NCBI RefSeq assembly: GCF_012726205.1
Contig: NZ_JAASAE010000004.1
Coordinates: forward strand, 274,641 to 338,640
Length of the DNA stretch: 64,000 nt
Origin: Rhodococcus sp. HNM0569
GTDB lineage: Bacteria; Actinomycetota; Actinomycetes; Mycobacteriales; Mycobacteriaceae
Direction of reading: 5' to 3'
The position numbers and the translations under genes are program-made. Positions 16,588 to 26,256 of this stretch are shown in pieces. How positions within the stretch are numbered: position 1 is the stretch's first letter; each line of letters starts with the position of its first letter. Below the pieces are notes generated by a model. The model was not told the origin of the DNA. It made no database searches and worked only from the letters and a program-made list of their open reading frames with translations.

Positions 16588-17952
16588 ATGACGAGTTCCG
16601 TCGGCGGCGCCCGCGTGTGCATCATCGGCGCGGGGTGCTCGGGCTTCACGACGGCCAAAAGGCTTCTCGACCACGGCATCACGTTCGACTGCTTCGAGGC
16701 GTCGGACGACGTGGGCGGCAACTGGTACTACAAGAATCCCACCGGCAGGTCGGCGTGCTACGAGAGCCTGCACATCGACACGTCCTCCACGCGGTTGCAG
16801 TTCGAGGACTTCCCGGTGCCCGACGACTGGCCGCACTTCCCGCACCACTCGCTCATGCACCAGTACTTCCGCGACTATGTCGAGCACTTCGGGCTTCGCG
16901 AGCACATCACCTTCGGCACGACGGTCACGGCCGCGCGGCGGCGGGACGGCGGCGGGTGGAGTGTCACCCTCGACACCGGCGAGACACGCGAGTACGAGGC
17001 GCTCGTGGTGGCGAACGGTCACCATTGGGATCCGCGCCTGCCGGAGTATCCCGGCCGGTTCGACGGGGTCCTGATGCACAGCCACGACTACCGGAGCCCG
17101 TTCGATCCGATCGACATGCGCGGCAAGCGGATCGTGGTGGTGGGCATGGGGAATTCAGGCCTCGACATCGCGTCCGAGTTGTCGCACCGGTCGATCGCCG
17201 ACCACGTGTGGGTGTCGGCTCGCCGCGGCGTGTGGGTGCTGTCGAAGTACCGCGAGGGGAAGCCGGCGGACAAGATGATGATGCCGCCGTGGATGCCTCG
17301 CAAGCTCGGACTCGCGATCGCGCGCCGCAAGATCAAGAAGTCGATCGGCCGCATGGAGGACTACGGGCTGCCCACGCCCGACCACGAACCGCTGAGCGCG
17401 CACCCGTCCGTCAGCATCGACTTCCTCGCGAAGTCCGCATCCGGCGATCTCACGTGCGTGCCGGCCATCGAGTCGCTCGACGGCGATCGTGTGCGCCTCG
17501 CCGACGGGCGCGAGATCGAGGCCGACGTGGTCGTCTGTGCCACCGGCTACAATATGAGCTTCCCCTTCTTCGACGATCCTGCGCTGCAACCGGATTCGGA
17601 TCATCGATTCCCGCTCTTCAAGCGCATCGTCAAACCCGGTGTGGAGGACTTGTTCTTCATGGGCCTCGCGCAGGCGTCGCCCACGATCGTCAACCTCGCG
17701 GAGCAGCAGAGCAAGCTGGTCGCGGGTCTGCTCGCGGGCACCTACCGGTTGCCCGGTCGCGGCGACATGGAGGAGGCCATCCGCAGCGACGACGCCGCGA
17801 GCCTCGCGCAGTACTACGACGCGCCGCGGCACACCATCCAGGTCGACTTCGCGCGGTACGTACGCGACCTGAAACGCGAACTCGACGAGGGTGGCAAGCG
17901 TGCCGGTGCGGCGGCGGGCGACAGTGCGCGCGTGACGGTAGGCGCGCGGTGA
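16588..17952 (+). CDS. Flavin-containing monooxygenase (FMO/Baeyer-Villiger-like)
   Basis: 454 aa. The N-terminal FAD Rossmann fold has CIIGAGCSGFTTAKRL (about 11-26); the FMO fingerprint FxGxxxHxxxY is present as FDGVLMHSHDY (about 155); the NADPH Rossmann fold follows as VVVGMGNSGLDIASEL. The segment VVCATGYNMSFPFFD is the usual ATGY motif. Such enzymes use NADPH and O2 to oxygenate N, S or carbonyl groups. Overall it is closer to FMOs than to type I Baeyer-Villiger enzymes, and the substrate cannot be told. GGAGG precedes ATG 16588. Its stop overlaps the GTG of the serine hydrolase gene, suggesting an oxidise-then-hydrolyse pair under the divergent TetR regulator. Confidence 0.88.
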   Translation: MTSSVGGARVCIIGAGCSGFTTAKRLLDHGITFDCFEASDDVGGNWYYKNPTGRSACYESLHIDTSSTRLQFEDFPVPDDWPHFPHHSLMHQYFRDYVEHFGLREHITFGTTVTAARRRDGGGWSVTLDTGETREYEALVVANGHHWDPRLPEYPGRFDGVLMHSHDYRSPFDPIDMRGKRIVVVGMGNSGLDIASELSHRSIADHVWVSARRGVWVLSKYREGKPADKMMMPPWMPRKLGLAIARRKIKKSIGRMEDYGLPTPDHEPLSAHPSVSIDFLAKSASGDLTCVPAIESLDGDRVRLADGREIEADVVVCATGYNMSFPFFDDPALQPDSDHRFPLFKRIVKPGVEDLFFMGLAQASPTIVNLAEQQSKLVAGLLAGTYRLPGRGDMEEAIRSDDAASLAQYYDAPRHTIQVDFARYVRDLKRELDEGGKRAGAAAGDSARVTVGAR

Positions 17953-19124
17953 GCACGGCGCTCGGCGGCACGTACGCGCCGCGGTTCGCGCCGGTGGCCG
18001 ACCTCCTCGAACGCAACCTCGCGGACGGCACCGACCTCGGGGCCTCGGTCTGTGTCGTGCACGACGGCGAGGTCGTGGTCGACCTGTGGGGCGGGATGCA
18101 GGACGGCGCCGGAAGGTCTTGGCAGCGCGACACTCTCGTCAACGTGTACTCGCTCAGCAAGACGGCGACCGCGATGGCCGCGCTCGCGCTCGTCGACCGC
18201 GGGCTGCTGGACCTCGATGCGCCCGTCGCGCGCTACTGGCCCGAGTTCGGTGCGGCGGGCAAGCAGGGCGTGCTCGTGCGGCATGTGCTGTCGCACACGT
18301 CCGGCGTCGCCGGGTGGCGTGAGCGCGTGAGTGTCGACGACGTGTGCGACGTGCCCGCGTCGTCGGCGCTGCTCGCGGCGCAGGAACCGTGGTGGGAGCC
18401 GGGCACGGCCTCGGGCTACCACGCGCTGAACTACGGGCATCTCGTGGACGCGCTCGTGCGCCGCGTCGACGGGCGTGCGCTCGGTGCCTGGTTCGCTGAC
18501 GAGATCGCGCATTCGCTGGGGGCGGACTTCCATCTCGGTGTCGGCCCCGACGAGGACGACCGGATCGCGCCGCTCGTGGCGCCGCCGCCCACGGGCTTCG
18601 ATTACGGCGCACTCGATCCCGAGAGCGTATTCGTCAAGACCATGACCAATCCGCTCGTGCCGATCCCTGTCACGTCGTCGCGGCAGTGGCGCGCCGCGGG
18701 GATCGGTGCGGCGGGCGGGCACGGAAATGCCCGCTCGGTCGCGGCGGTCAACACTCCGGTCTCGCACGCAGGTATGGGCCTGGGCGGTGTACGGGTGCTG
18801 TCGGCCGAGACCGTCGAGCGCGTGTTCGAGCCGCACTCCGACGGCGTCGATGCGGTGCTCGGCGCCCCGGTGCGGTTCGGTCCCGGTTTCGCGCTCGGCG
18901 GCGGCCGCCTCCACCCGAGCATCCCGCAACAGCGGGCGTGCTGGTGGACGGGCTACGGCGGATCGATCGTCGTCAACGACGCCGACCGCAGGCTCACCTT
19001 CGCGTACGTCATGAACCGCATGGAGCCCGAACTGCTCGGCTCACCGCGCACCGACGGCTACGTGTCGGCGGTGTACGACTCGCTGGGCGACCGGGTCACA
19101 GCTTCCGTAGGCGCAGCCGATTGA
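17949..19124 (+). CDS. Beta-lactamase-fold serine hydrolase (EstB/LpqK-like esterase)
   Basis: 391 aa class C beta-lactamase-like protein. The nucleophile motif SxxK is SLSK in [19 protein letters not shown] (about residue 66); Tyr of the second motif lies in [10 protein letters not shown] (about 158); the third motif is [11 protein letters not shown] (about 335). No signal peptide, so cytoplasmic, typical of EstB-type esterases. GTG 17949 overlaps the monooxygenase stop (GTGA), fixing the start. The likely role is to hydrolyse an ester or lactone produced by the monooxygenase (inference from coupling). Its 3' end overlaps the convergent coaA gene by 29 nt. Confidence 0.87.
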   Translation: MSTALGGTYAPRFAPVADLLERNLADGTDLGASVCVVHDGEVVVDLWGGMQDGAGRSWQRDTLVNVYSLSKTATAMAALALVDRGLLDLDAPVARYWPEFGAAGKQGVLVRHVLSHTSGVAGWRERVSVDDVCDVPASSALLAAQEPWWEPGTASGYHALNYGHLVDALVRRVDGRALGAWFADEIAHSLGADFHLGVGPDEDDRIAPLVAPPPTGFDYGALDPESVFVKTMTNPLVPIPVTSSRQWRAAGIGAAGGHGNARSVAAVNTPVSHAGMGLGGVRVLSAETVERVFEPHSDGVDAVLGAPVRFGPGFALGGGRLHPSIPQQRACWWTGYGGSIVVNDADRRLTFAYVMNRMEPELLGSPRTDGYVSAVYDSLGDRVTASVGAAD

Positions 19125-20028
19125 TCGAATGATCGGCGTCCTTGCGCAACACCAGTGTTGCGCGAGGACGCGTCGGGAGGATGTTCTCGACGAGATTGGG
19201 CCGGTTGATGTTGTTCCAGATCTCGACGGCCGCGACGGTCGCGTCGCGGTCGGACAGGCCCGCATAGTGGTGGAAGTGGGCCTGCGGGTCGGAGAACGAC
19301 GTCTTGCGCAGTGCGAGAAAGCGTTTGACGTACCACGACTCGATGTCCTCGATGCGGGCGTCGACGTAGATCGAGAAGTCGAACAGATCGGACACCATGA
19401 GACGCGGGCCGGTCTGCAGCACGTTGAGGCCCTCGATGATCAGGATGTCCGGCTGGCGGATGAGGTGGTACTGGCCGGGCACGATGTCGTACGACACGTG
19501 CGAGTAGACCGGTGCCGCCACCTCGCGCGCACCGGACTTGACCTCGGTGACGAACCGCAGCAACTTGCGGCGGTCGTAGCTCTCGGGAAAACCTTTGCGG
19601 TGCATCAGCCCGCGCCGCTCGAGCTCGCGCGTCGGGTAGAGGAAGCCGTCGGTCGTCACGAGATCGACGCGGGGGTGATGCTCCCAGCGGGCGAGGAGCG
19701 CCTGCAGCACACGCGCGGTGGTGGACTTGCCCACCGCGACCGATCCGGCGACACCGATCACGAACGGCACCTGCCGGTCGGGATGCTTCTCCCCGAGGAA
19801 GGTCGCGGTGGCCGCGAACAGCCGCTGCCGTGCCGCGACCTGCAGGTGGATCAGACGTGCGAGCGGCAGGTACACCTCCGCGACCTCTTCGAGGTCGATC
19901 TGCTCGCCCAGGCCCCGCAGACCCTTGAGCTCTTCCTCGGTGAGCACGAGCGGCGTGGACTTGCGCAGTGTGCGCCACTGCTTGCGGTCGAACTCGATGT
20001 ACGGGCTCGGCTCACTCGTACGGGACAT
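19096..20028 (-). CDS. coaA: Type I pantothenate kinase
   Basis: 310 aa, standard length. P-loop [17 protein letters not shown] at about 91-107; [32 protein letters not shown]; and the C-terminal FHHYAGLSD and NLVENILPT motifs. It phosphorylates pantothenate, the committed and CoA-inhibited step of coenzyme A synthesis. Position corresponds to Rv1092c (coaA/panK). Confidence 0.97.
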   Translation of the reverse strand: MSRTSEPSPYIEFDRKQWRTLRKSTPLVLTEEELKGLRGLGEQIDLEEVAEVYLPLARLIHLQVAARQRLFAATATFLGEKHPDRQVPFVIGVAGSVAVGKSTTARVLQALLARWEHHPRVDLVTTDGFLYPTRELERRGLMHRKGFPESYDRRKLLRFVTEVKSGAREVAAPVYSHVSYDIVPGQYHLIRQPDILIIEGLNVLQTGPRLMVSDLFDFSIYVDARIEDIESWYVKRFLALRKTSFSDPQAHFHHYAGLSDRDATVAAVEIWNNINRPNLVENILPTRPRATLVLRKDADHSINRLRLRKL

Positions 20029-20202
20029 CAGCGCAGCTCACCCTCGTCGGTGTGGGCACCGGTGGCAGGACGCGTCACGGGTGTGTGCATGCCCAAGATT
20101 GTGCTTGGTGACACACGGGCACGTCAGCCGGGGTCGGAATCGGGCGTCCCGGCACGGTCGAAGGTCCCGCCCCGCTGCCACGAGAGAGGGGACCGCCTCG
20201 GC

Positions 20203-20208
20203 TAGTGT
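20203..20208 (+). promoter_or_regulatory. -10 box of a leaderless transcript (DUF885 gene)
   Basis: TAGTGT lies 8 nt before ATG 20217, the spacing of leaderless actinobacterial promoters. Confidence 0.55.
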
Positions 20209-20216
20209 CGGGACGT

Positions 20217-21422
20217 ATGGAACCGGACACGCTGGTACGCGAATACCTGCAACTCGGTCTGTCGTTCGACCGCCTCGAAGAAGGCTTCGTCGACGCCTAC
20301 ACGGGCGATCCGGCGTTGCGCCGCGCCGTCGACAACGCGCCACCGCCCGATCCCGCGGCGCTCGCCCGCACCGCGCGCACCCTGCGCGACGAACTGGCCT
20401 CGACCAACCTGTCCCACGAGCGCTCCCGCTTCCTCGACGTGCACCTGCGGGCCCTCGAATGCTCGGGCCGCAAGTTCGCGGGCGAGGACATCGGTTTCGT
20501 CGACGAGGTCGAGGCGTACTTCGACGTGCGCATCGCACGCGAGGACGAGGCCGTCTACCGCGAGGCGCACCGCAGGATGGACGAGGTGCTGCCCGGGTCC
20601 GGCCCGCTCGCCGACCGCATCCGCGCGCACCGGGCGGCCGACGAGATCCCGCCCGAGCGGCTGCGCGAGTGCGTCGAAGCGTTCTCGAGCGCGCTGCGCG
20701 ATCTGGTGCGCGCGCAGTACGCGCTGCCCGAGGTCGAGACCGTCGAATACGAGGTCGTGGGCGACAAGCCGTGGTCCGGCTTCAACTACTACCTCGGCGA
20801 CTACCGCTCGCGCGTCGCGATCAACTCCGACCTGAAACAGCACATGGCGAACCTGCCGCGGCTCATCGCGCACGAGGCGTACCCGGGGCACCACACCGAG
20901 CACTGCCGCAAGGAAGCGGGCCTCGTCGGCAGCGGCCAGGCCGAGCAGACGTTGTTCGTGGTCAACACGCCGCAATGCCTCATGGCCGAGGGGCTCGCCG
21001 ACCTCGCGCTCGGCGCGGTCGTCGGCCCCGGGTGGGGTGCCTGGGCACAGGAGATCTACGCCGACCTGGGCCTGCGGTTCGACGGCGAGACGGCCGAGCG
21101 GCTGTCGGAGGCGTCGGCGGGCCTGCTCGGCGTCCGCCAGGATGCGGCGATGATGCTGCACGACGAGCACCGCAGCCACGACGACGTCGCGCAGTTCCTG
21201 CAGCGCTGGTCGCTCACCACCCCCGAGCGTGCGCGTCAGCAGCTGCGCTTCCTGTCGTCGCCGCTGTGGCGCGCCTACATCAGCACATACGTCGAGGGCT
21301 ATCGGCTGCTCGGCACGTGGCTCGACGACGTCCCGCGTGGTTCCGATCGCGCCGAACGGTTCCGCCGACTGCTCGACGAACCGCTCGTCCCGAGCGCGCT
21401 GCGCGGCGTCGACGCTGCATAG
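20217..21422 (+). CDS. DUF885 family zinc metallohydrolase-like protein
   Basis: 401 aa. The HExxH-like zinc motif is HEAYPGHHTEH (about 219-229), the hallmark of DUF885 proteins, followed by a downstream Glu in CLMAEGLADLAL (about 258). No signal peptide is seen, unlike many secreted DUF885 members, and the protein is shorter than the typical 550-600 aa. Function is untested; a peptidase-like activity is inferred. Start at ATG 20217 rather than the upstream in-frame GTG 20205 because of the leaderless -10. Confidence 0.8.
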   Translation: MEPDTLVREYLQLGLSFDRLEEGFVDAYTGDPALRRAVDNAPPPDPAALARTARTLRDELASTNLSHERSRFLDVHLRALECSGRKFAGEDIGFVDEVEAYFDVRIAREDEAVYREAHRRMDEVLPGSGPLADRIRAHRAADEIPPERLRECVEAFSSALRDLVRAQYALPEVETVEYEVVGDKPWSGFNYYLGDYRSRVAINSDLKQHMANLPRLIAHEAYPGHHTEHCRKEAGLVGSGQAEQTLFVVNTPQCLMAEGLADLALGAVVGPGWGAWAQEIYADLGLRFDGETAERLSEASAGLLGVRQDAAMMLHDEHRSHDDVAQFLQRWSLTTPERARQQLRFLSSPLWRAYISTYVEGYRLLGTWLDDVPRGSDRAERFRRLLDEPLVPSALRGVDAA

Positions 21423-21527
21423 GCGGTTGCCGGGCGGGTCGGGTGGCTTCGTAGACTGGGGTGACGGGTGCGTGTGCGCCCGCGGCCACAACCCGACACC
21501 CAGCCCCGACCTTCTGGAGACATCTCG

Positions 21528-22823
21528 ATGACCGCTGTGCCCGGTTCCGACGTCAACACGGCCCCGCTCGCCGATCTCGATCCCGAGCTCGCTCTCGCGA
21601 TGGCCGGCGAACTCGGCCGCCAGCGCGACACGCTCGAGATGATCGCGTCGGAGAACTTCGTTCCGCGCGCGGTGCTGCAGGCGCAGGGCAGCGTGCTCAC
21701 CAACAAGTACGCCGAGGGCTACCCGGGGCGGCGCTACTACGGCGGCTGCGAGTACGTCGACGTCGTCGAGGACCTCGCACGGACCCGCGCCAAGGAGCTG
21801 TTCGGTGCCGAGTTCGCGAACGTGCAGCCGCACTCGGGCGCCCAGGCCAATGCGGCCGTCCTGATGGCGCTGATGAACCCGGGGGAGAAGCTCCTCGGCC
21901 TCGACCTCGCGCACGGCGGTCACCTCACGCACGGTATGAAGCTCAACTTCTCGGGCAAGCTCTACGACGTCGAGTCGTACGGGGTCAGCAAGGAAGACCA
22001 CCGCATCGACATGGACGAGGTCCGCAAGATCGCGCTCGCGGGCAAGCCGAAGGTCATCGTCGCCGGGTGGTCGGCCTACCCGCGCCACGAGGACTTCGCG
22101 GCCTTCCGCTCGATCGCCGACGAAGTCGGCGCGTACCTGTGGGTCGACATGGCGCACTTCGCGGGGCTCGTCGCCGCGGGCCTGCACCCGTCGCCCGTGC
22201 CCTACGCCGACGTCGTGTCCACCACGGTCCACAAGACGCTCGGCGGGCCGCGTTCCGGTCTGATCCTGGCGAAGCAGGAGTGGGCCAAGAAGATCAACTC
22301 GGCGGTCTTCCCGGGCCAGCAGGGCGGCCCCCTCATGCACGTCATCGCCGCGAAGGCCGTCTCGCTCAAGATCGCGGGCACCGACGAGTTCAAGGGCCGC
22401 CAGCAGCGCACGCTGTCGGGTGCGAAGATCCTCGCCGAAAGGCTCACCGCGTCCGACGTCGCCGACCAGGGCGTCAGCGTCCTCACCGGTGGCACCGACG
22501 TGCACCTCGTGCTCGTCGACCTCCGCAACTCGCAGCTCGACGGCCAGCAGGCCGAGGATCTGCTGCACGAGGTCGGCATCACGGTCAACCGCAACGCCGT
22601 GCCCTTCGACCCGCGCCCGCCGATGGTCACGTCCGGCCTGCGGATCGGCACGGCGGCCCTCGCCTCCCGCGGCTTCGGCGATGCCCAGTTCACCGAGGTC
22701 GCCGACATCATCGCCACGGCACTCGCCGGCAAGGCGGACGTCGACGCGCTGCGCGGCCGGGTCTCGAAGCTCGCCGCCGACTTCCCGCTGTACGAGGGCC
22801 TCGAGGACTGGCGTCTGCTGTAA
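21528..22823 (+). CDS. glyA: Serine hydroxymethyltransferase
   Basis: 431 aa PLP enzyme of fold type [13 protein letters not shown] and [15 protein letters not shown] are near the N-terminus; the PLP lysine is in [14 protein letters not shown] (about 228); [16 protein letters not shown] and the C-terminal TSGLRIGT are conserved. It interconverts serine and glycine with tetrahydrofolate. ATG 21528 (MTAVPGSD) has GGAGA 7 nt upstream. Ortholog position of Rv1093. A Rho-independent terminator follows. Confidence 0.97.
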   Translation: MTAVPGSDVNTAPLADLDPELALAMAGELGRQRDTLEMIASENFVPRAVLQAQGSVLTNKYAEGYPGRRYYGGCEYVDVVEDLARTRAKELFGAEFANVQPHSGAQANAAVLMALMNPGEKLLGLDLAHGGHLTHGMKLNFSGKLYDVESYGVSKEDHRIDMDEVRKIALAGKPKVIVAGWSAYPRHEDFAAFRSIADEVGAYLWVDMAHFAGLVAAGLHPSPVPYADVVSTTVHKTLGGPRSGLILAKQEWAKKINSAVFPGQQGGPLMHVIAAKAVSLKIAGTDEFKGRQQRTLSGAKILAERLTASDVADQGVSVLTGGTDVHLVLVDLRNSQLDGQQAEDLLHEVGITVNRNAVPFDPRPPMVTSGLRIGTAALASRGFGDAQFTEVADIIATALAGKADVDALRGRVSKLAADFPLYEGLEDWRLL

Positions 22824-22854
22824 GCCGACCTGCACCTTTACCCAGAGTTCACCG

Positions 22855-22891
22855 ACACACCCGTCGCCCCAGGGCGACGGGTGTGTCTTTT
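22855..22891 (+). terminator. Rho-independent terminator of glyA
   Basis: A 14-bp perfect GC-rich stem (ACACACCCGTCGCC paired with GGCGACGGGTGTGT), 4-nt loop, then CTTTT, starting 31 nt after the glyA stop. Confidence 0.9.
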
Positions 22892-22950
22892 CGCAGTACC
22901 GTCACGATCAACAGGTAGCGCGGAAGCTATCTGTACGGGAGGTCCTGATC

Positions 22951-23061
22951 GTGCTCTGGAAATCAGCGCGAAGGGGCCGGCACCCGGCCCCTGTGCGGGA
23001 TGCCGCACAAGGGACGGACCGGTCCAGCGATCCGAGTCTGCGTGGTGCCGCGCAGACCTAG
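22951..23061 (+). CDS. Possible 36-residue peptide upstream of phoH2
   Basis: GTG 22951 has GGGAGG (22937-22942) at an ideal 8-nt spacing and opens a 36-codon frame (VLWKSARRGRHPAPV...). Its TAG stop at 23059-23061 overlaps the AGGAG ribosome site of phoH2, which would couple the two. In mycobacteria phoH2 is preceded by a small antitoxin-like gene, phoAT; this frame is shorter and Arg-rich, and its relation to PhoAT is a guess. Confidence 0.4.
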   Translation: MLWKSARRGRHPAPVRDAAQGTDRSSDPSLRGAAQT

Positions 23062-23070
23062 GAGCTTCAC

Positions 23071-24381
23071 GTGACTGATACTCGCTCCGTCCGTACGTAC
23101 GTTCTCGACACGTCGGTCCTGCTGTCGGACCCGTGGGCCGTCACCAGATTCGCCGAGCACTCCGTCGTCCTTCCGCTCGTCGTGATCGGCGAGCTCGAGG
23201 ACAAACGCAATCATCACGAGCTGGGATGGTTCGCGCGCGAAGCTCTCCGGATGCTCGACGACCTCCGCATCGAGCACGGCAGGCTCGACAATCCGGTCCC
23301 GATCGGTGCCGACGGCGGCGCCCTGCACGTCGAGCTCAATCACACCGATCCCACGGTGCTGCCGGTCGGCTTCCGCACCGACAGCAACGACTCCCGCATC
23401 CTCGCGTGCGCGCTCAACCTCGCCGCGGAGGGCCGCGACGTCGTCCTGGTCACGAAGGACACGCCGCTGCGGGTCAAGGCGGGCGCGGTGGGCCTGCCCG
23501 CCGACGAGTACCACGCGCAGGACGTCGTGCCGTCGGGGTGGACTGGAATGACCGAATTGTCGGTCGGGCCCGGCGACATCGACGACCTGTTCCGTGACGG
23601 CGCGGTCGACCTCGAAGACGCGCGTGAACTGCCGTGCAACACCGGTATCCGGCTGCTCGGCGGCACGTCGAGCGCGCTCGGCCGGGTCACTCCCGACAAG
23701 CGCGTGCAACTCGTGCGCGGCGAGCGCGAGGCATTCGGGCTGCACGGGCGCTCGGCCGAACAGCGCATCGCACTCGATCTGCTGCTCGACGAGAGCATCG
23801 GCATCGTCTCGCTCGGCGGCAAGGCGGGCACCGGCAAGTCGGCGCTCGCGCTCACCGCGGGTCTCGAAGCGGTGCTCGAGCGGCGCAGCCATCGCAAGGT
23901 CGTCGTCTTCCGGCCGCTGTACGCGGTCGGCGGCCAGGAGCTCGGGTACCTGCCGGGCAGCGAGAGCGAGAAGATGGGGCCGTGGGCCCAGGCCGTCTTC
24001 GACACGCTCGACGGTCTCGCAAGCCCCGAGGTCATGGACGAAGTGATCAGCCGCGGAATGCTGGAAGTACTGCCGCTCACACACATTCGTGGACGGTCGC
24101 TGCACGATTCGTTCGTCGTCGTCGACGAGGCACAGTCGCTCGAACGCAATGTGCTGCTCACCGTGCTCTCCCGACTCGGCAGCGGGTCGCGGGTCGTCCT
24201 CACCCACGACGTCGCGCAGCGCGACAACCTGCGAGTCGGCAGGCACGACGGCGTCGCCGCCGTGATCGAGAAGCTCAAGGGTCATCCGCTGTTCGCGCAC
24301 ATCACGCTCACCCGGAGCGAACGCTCGCCGATCGCGGAACTCGTCACCGAGATGCTCGAGGAGTTCGGCCCGGGAATCTGA
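23071..24381 (+). CDS. phoH2: PhoH2: PIN nuclease-PhoH ATPase fusion
   Basis: 436 aa. The N-terminal PIN domain (about 5-150) carries the first acidic residue in [12 protein letters not shown] and further acids in IGELEDKR and [10 protein letters not shown]; the C-terminal PhoH domain has Walker [15 protein letters not shown] (about 248-261) and Walker [12 protein letters not shown] (about 350). In mycobacteria this fusion is an ATP-dependent RNA helicase/RNase, the toxin half of PhoAT-PhoH2. GTG 23071 has AGGAG 6 nt upstream. Ortholog position of Rv1095; desA2, which lies between glyA and phoH2 in M. tuberculosis, is absent here. Confidence 0.93.
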   Translation: MTDTRSVRTYVLDTSVLLSDPWAVTRFAEHSVVLPLVVIGELEDKRNHHELGWFAREALRMLDDLRIEHGRLDNPVPIGADGGALHVELNHTDPTVLPVGFRTDSNDSRILACALNLAAEGRDVVLVTKDTPLRVKAGAVGLPADEYHAQDVVPSGWTGMTELSVGPGDIDDLFRDGAVDLEDARELPCNTGIRLLGGTSSALGRVTPDKRVQLVRGEREAFGLHGRSAEQRIALDLLLDESIGIVSLGGKAGTGKSALALTAGLEAVLERRSHRKVVVFRPLYAVGGQELGYLPGSESEKMGPWAQAVFDTLDGLASPEVMDEVISRGMLEVLPLTHIRGRSLHDSFVVVDEAQSLERNVLLTVLSRLGSGSRVVLTHDVAQRDNLRVGRHDGVAAVIEKLKGHPLFAHITLTRSERSPIAELVTEMLEEFGPGI

Positions 24382-24428
24382 TTTGCGCCGGTTGCTCGCT
24401 CCGCCGGTCGGTAGCCCCGCCGGTCGGT

Positions 24429-24475
24429 CACAATGTCACATAGTGTGCGTTGGATGCACACTATGTGACATTGTG
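24429..24475. repeat. 20-bp perfect inverted repeat between phoH2 and the siderophore locus
   Basis: CACAATGTCACATAGTGTGC and its exact reverse complement flank a 7-nt loop (GTTGGAT). It lies between convergent genes and can form a very stable hairpin, so it could be a bidirectional terminator, but it has no T-tract and its arms are far more AT-rich than the surroundings. It marks the left junction of the siderophore locus. Confidence 0.7.
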
Positions 24476-24514
24476 CCCCTGGGGGCCTGGGTGTTCAGGG
24501 GGTGTAGTTGGGGC

Positions 24515-26185
24515 TCAGGCGTTTTCGGCGTTCGCGGTGAGCAGCGTCCGGAGATCCTTTCGGCTGGTCTTGCCGACACCGGTCTCGGGGAACTCGTCGA
24601 GCACCGTCACCACGTCGGGCACCTTCCACGCTGCGAGGCCGCGTTCGCGCACGAACTTGCGGATCGTGCCGGTCCGAGGCGGGGCGGCCGGGTCGGCGGC
24701 GAGGACGAACGCGCACGTGCGATTGCCCAGGTAGGGATCCGGCACACCGACGACGACGGCGTCGCGCACCGCGGGGTGCGCGAGAAGTTGCTCCTCGACC
24801 TCCTCGGCCGACACCTTCTCGCCGCCGCGGTTGATGTGGTCGACCGCGCGGCCGCACACGATGATGTTGCCCGCGTCGTCGAATCGTACGACGTCGCCCG
24901 TGCGGTACCAGCCGTCCGCGGTGAACGAACGCGCGTTCGCGCCGGCATTGCGATAGTAACCGCGAATCGTGTAGGGGCCCTGCGTGATCAGATTCCCCTC
25001 GGCGCCTGCGGGCACGTCGTCGCCGTGATCGTCGACGACACGGACCTCGTCGAACGGCGACATCGGGCGGCCCTGCGTGGTGGTGACGATGCCCATCGGG
25101 TCGTCGAATCGCGTGTAGCACACGAGACCTTCGGCCATGCCGAACACCTGCTGTAGCCGCGCGCCGAGCGCGGGTTCGACGCGCGCGGCCAGCTCGTCGG
25201 GGCAGCGTGCACCGCCGACCAGAACGGTGACGAGCGAGGACACGTCGAAATCGGTGCCCTGTTCGGCAGTCTCGGTCCACAGCCGCGCGAGTGGTGGCAC
25301 GAGGCCGGTCATCGTGACGCGCGCCTTCTCGATCATCGCGAAGGCGACGGACGGCGCGGGGGAGAGCGTCAGCGCGACCGTGCCGCCTGCGACGACCGCG
25401 CCGAGGATTCCGGGGGAGCTCATCGGGAAGTTGTGTGCGGCAGGCAGTGCGGCGAGGTAGACGGTGTCGGGCGTGACCTCGCAGATCTCGTTGCTGCGCA
25501 CAACGCTGTACAGGTAGTCGTCGTGTGTGCGGGGGATGAGCTTGGGGACGCCGGTGCTGCCGCCGGACAGCTGGAGAAAGGCCACCGACGACGGCTCCGC
25601 GCGCGCGAATTCACGCGGGGCGCCGCGTAGGGAGCCGAAATCGACTGCTCCGTCGGGGATCCCACCGGCTGAATCGCTCAGGACGATCACCTGCATGTCG
25701 TGCTCGACGGCGCCCGCGACGTCGAGGGCGAGCGACGCGTGGTCGAACTTCTCGTGCTCGTCGACGGTGACGAGCGCAACGGCCGCCGAGGACTTCGCGA
25801 GCGCTGTCAGCTCGGCGGACCGGTGCGCCGGAAGGCAGAAGACGGGCAGCGCACCGAGCCGGAACAGCGCGAACACGGTCTGGATGTATTCGGCGCGGTT
25901 GGGCAGCTGGATCATGACTCGCTGACCGGGTGTCACGCCGAGATCGGCGAGGCCGGCCGCGAGCGCGTCCACCTTGCCGTCGAGATCGCGGTAGGTCCAC
26001 TGCCTGTGCGCGTCGACGACGGCGGTGTGCTCGGGGCGGGCGGCGACGGTGTCGCGCAGCACGTCGTCGAAGGTGCGACCGGCCCAGAGTCCCTCGCGGC
26101 GGTATCGCTCGGCCAGCTCTGCGGGCCACGGCGTGAACGATGCTTCCGTGTCGGACATCTCGGGTTCGGTGGTCATCGACGACAT
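24515..26185 (-). CDS. 2,3-dihydroxybenzoate-AMP ligase (EntE/DhbE type)
   Basis: 556 aa adenylating enzyme. ATP motif LQLSGGSTGVPKLIPRTH (about 213-230), aryl-pocket motif PAAHNFPMSSPG (about 263-274), GMAEGLVCYTR, GWYRTGDVVR and the C-terminal NRGGEKVSAEEVEE and VGKTSRKDL with the catalytic Lys. The HNFPMSSPG segment keeps the Asn and Ser that in DhbE contact the 2,3-dihydroxy groups; salicylate-specific relatives have Cys in place of that Ser. It makes DHB-AMP and loads an aryl carrier protein, which was not found in the window. ATG 26185 has AGGAG upstream. It is transcribed divergently from the DHB dehydrogenase, with an IdeR-like box between them. Confidence 0.93.
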   Translation of the reverse strand: MSSMTTEPEMSDTEASFTPWPAELAERYRREGLWAGRTFDDVLRDTVAARPEHTAVVDAHRQWTYRDLDGKVDALAAGLADLGVTPGQRVMIQLPNRAEYIQTVFALFRLGALPVFCLPAHRSAELTALAKSSAAVALVTVDEHEKFDHASLALDVAGAVEHDMQVIVLSDSAGGIPDGAVDFGSLRGAPREFARAEPSSVAFLQLSGGSTGVPKLIPRTHDDYLYSVVRSNEICEVTPDTVYLAALPAAHNFPMSSPGILGAVVAGGTVALTLSPAPSVAFAMIEKARVTMTGLVPPLARLWTETAEQGTDFDVSSLVTVLVGGARCPDELAARVEPALGARLQQVFGMAEGLVCYTRFDDPMGIVTTTQGRPMSPFDEVRVVDDHGDDVPAGAEGNLITQGPYTIRGYYRNAGANARSFTADGWYRTGDVVRFDDAGNIIVCGRAVDHINRGGEKVSAEEVEEQLLAHPAVRDAVVVGVPDPYLGNRTCAFVLAADPAAPPRTGTIRKFVRERGLAAWKVPDVVTVLDEFPETGVGKTSRKDLRTLLTANAENA

Positions 26186-26232
26186 GAGTCTCCTGGCGAT
26201 CGACTGCGGGGCGCGGCCCGATGTTCGGCGGT

Positions 26233-26251
26233 TAAGGATAGCCTATGCTCA
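26233..26251. promoter_or_regulatory. IdeR/DtxR-like iron box between DHB ligase and DHB dehydrogenase genes
   Basis: TAAGGATAGCCTATGCTCA matches 13 of 19 positions of the IdeR consensus TTAGGTTAGGCTAACCTAA. It covers the -10 TATGCT (26244-26249) of the dehydrogenase gene and the minus-strand -10 TATCCT of the ligase gene, so one iron-loaded repressor dimer pair could shut both. Confidence 0.65.
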
Positions 26252-26256
26252 TGATC

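Noticed and set aside
20202..22835. Long minus-strand open frame (877 codons) opposite the DUF885 and glyA genes
   Set aside because: It is a shadow of two well-identified genes on the plus strand, is extremely rich in Arg/Asp/Gly/Val, matches no family and spans an intergenic region and promoter.
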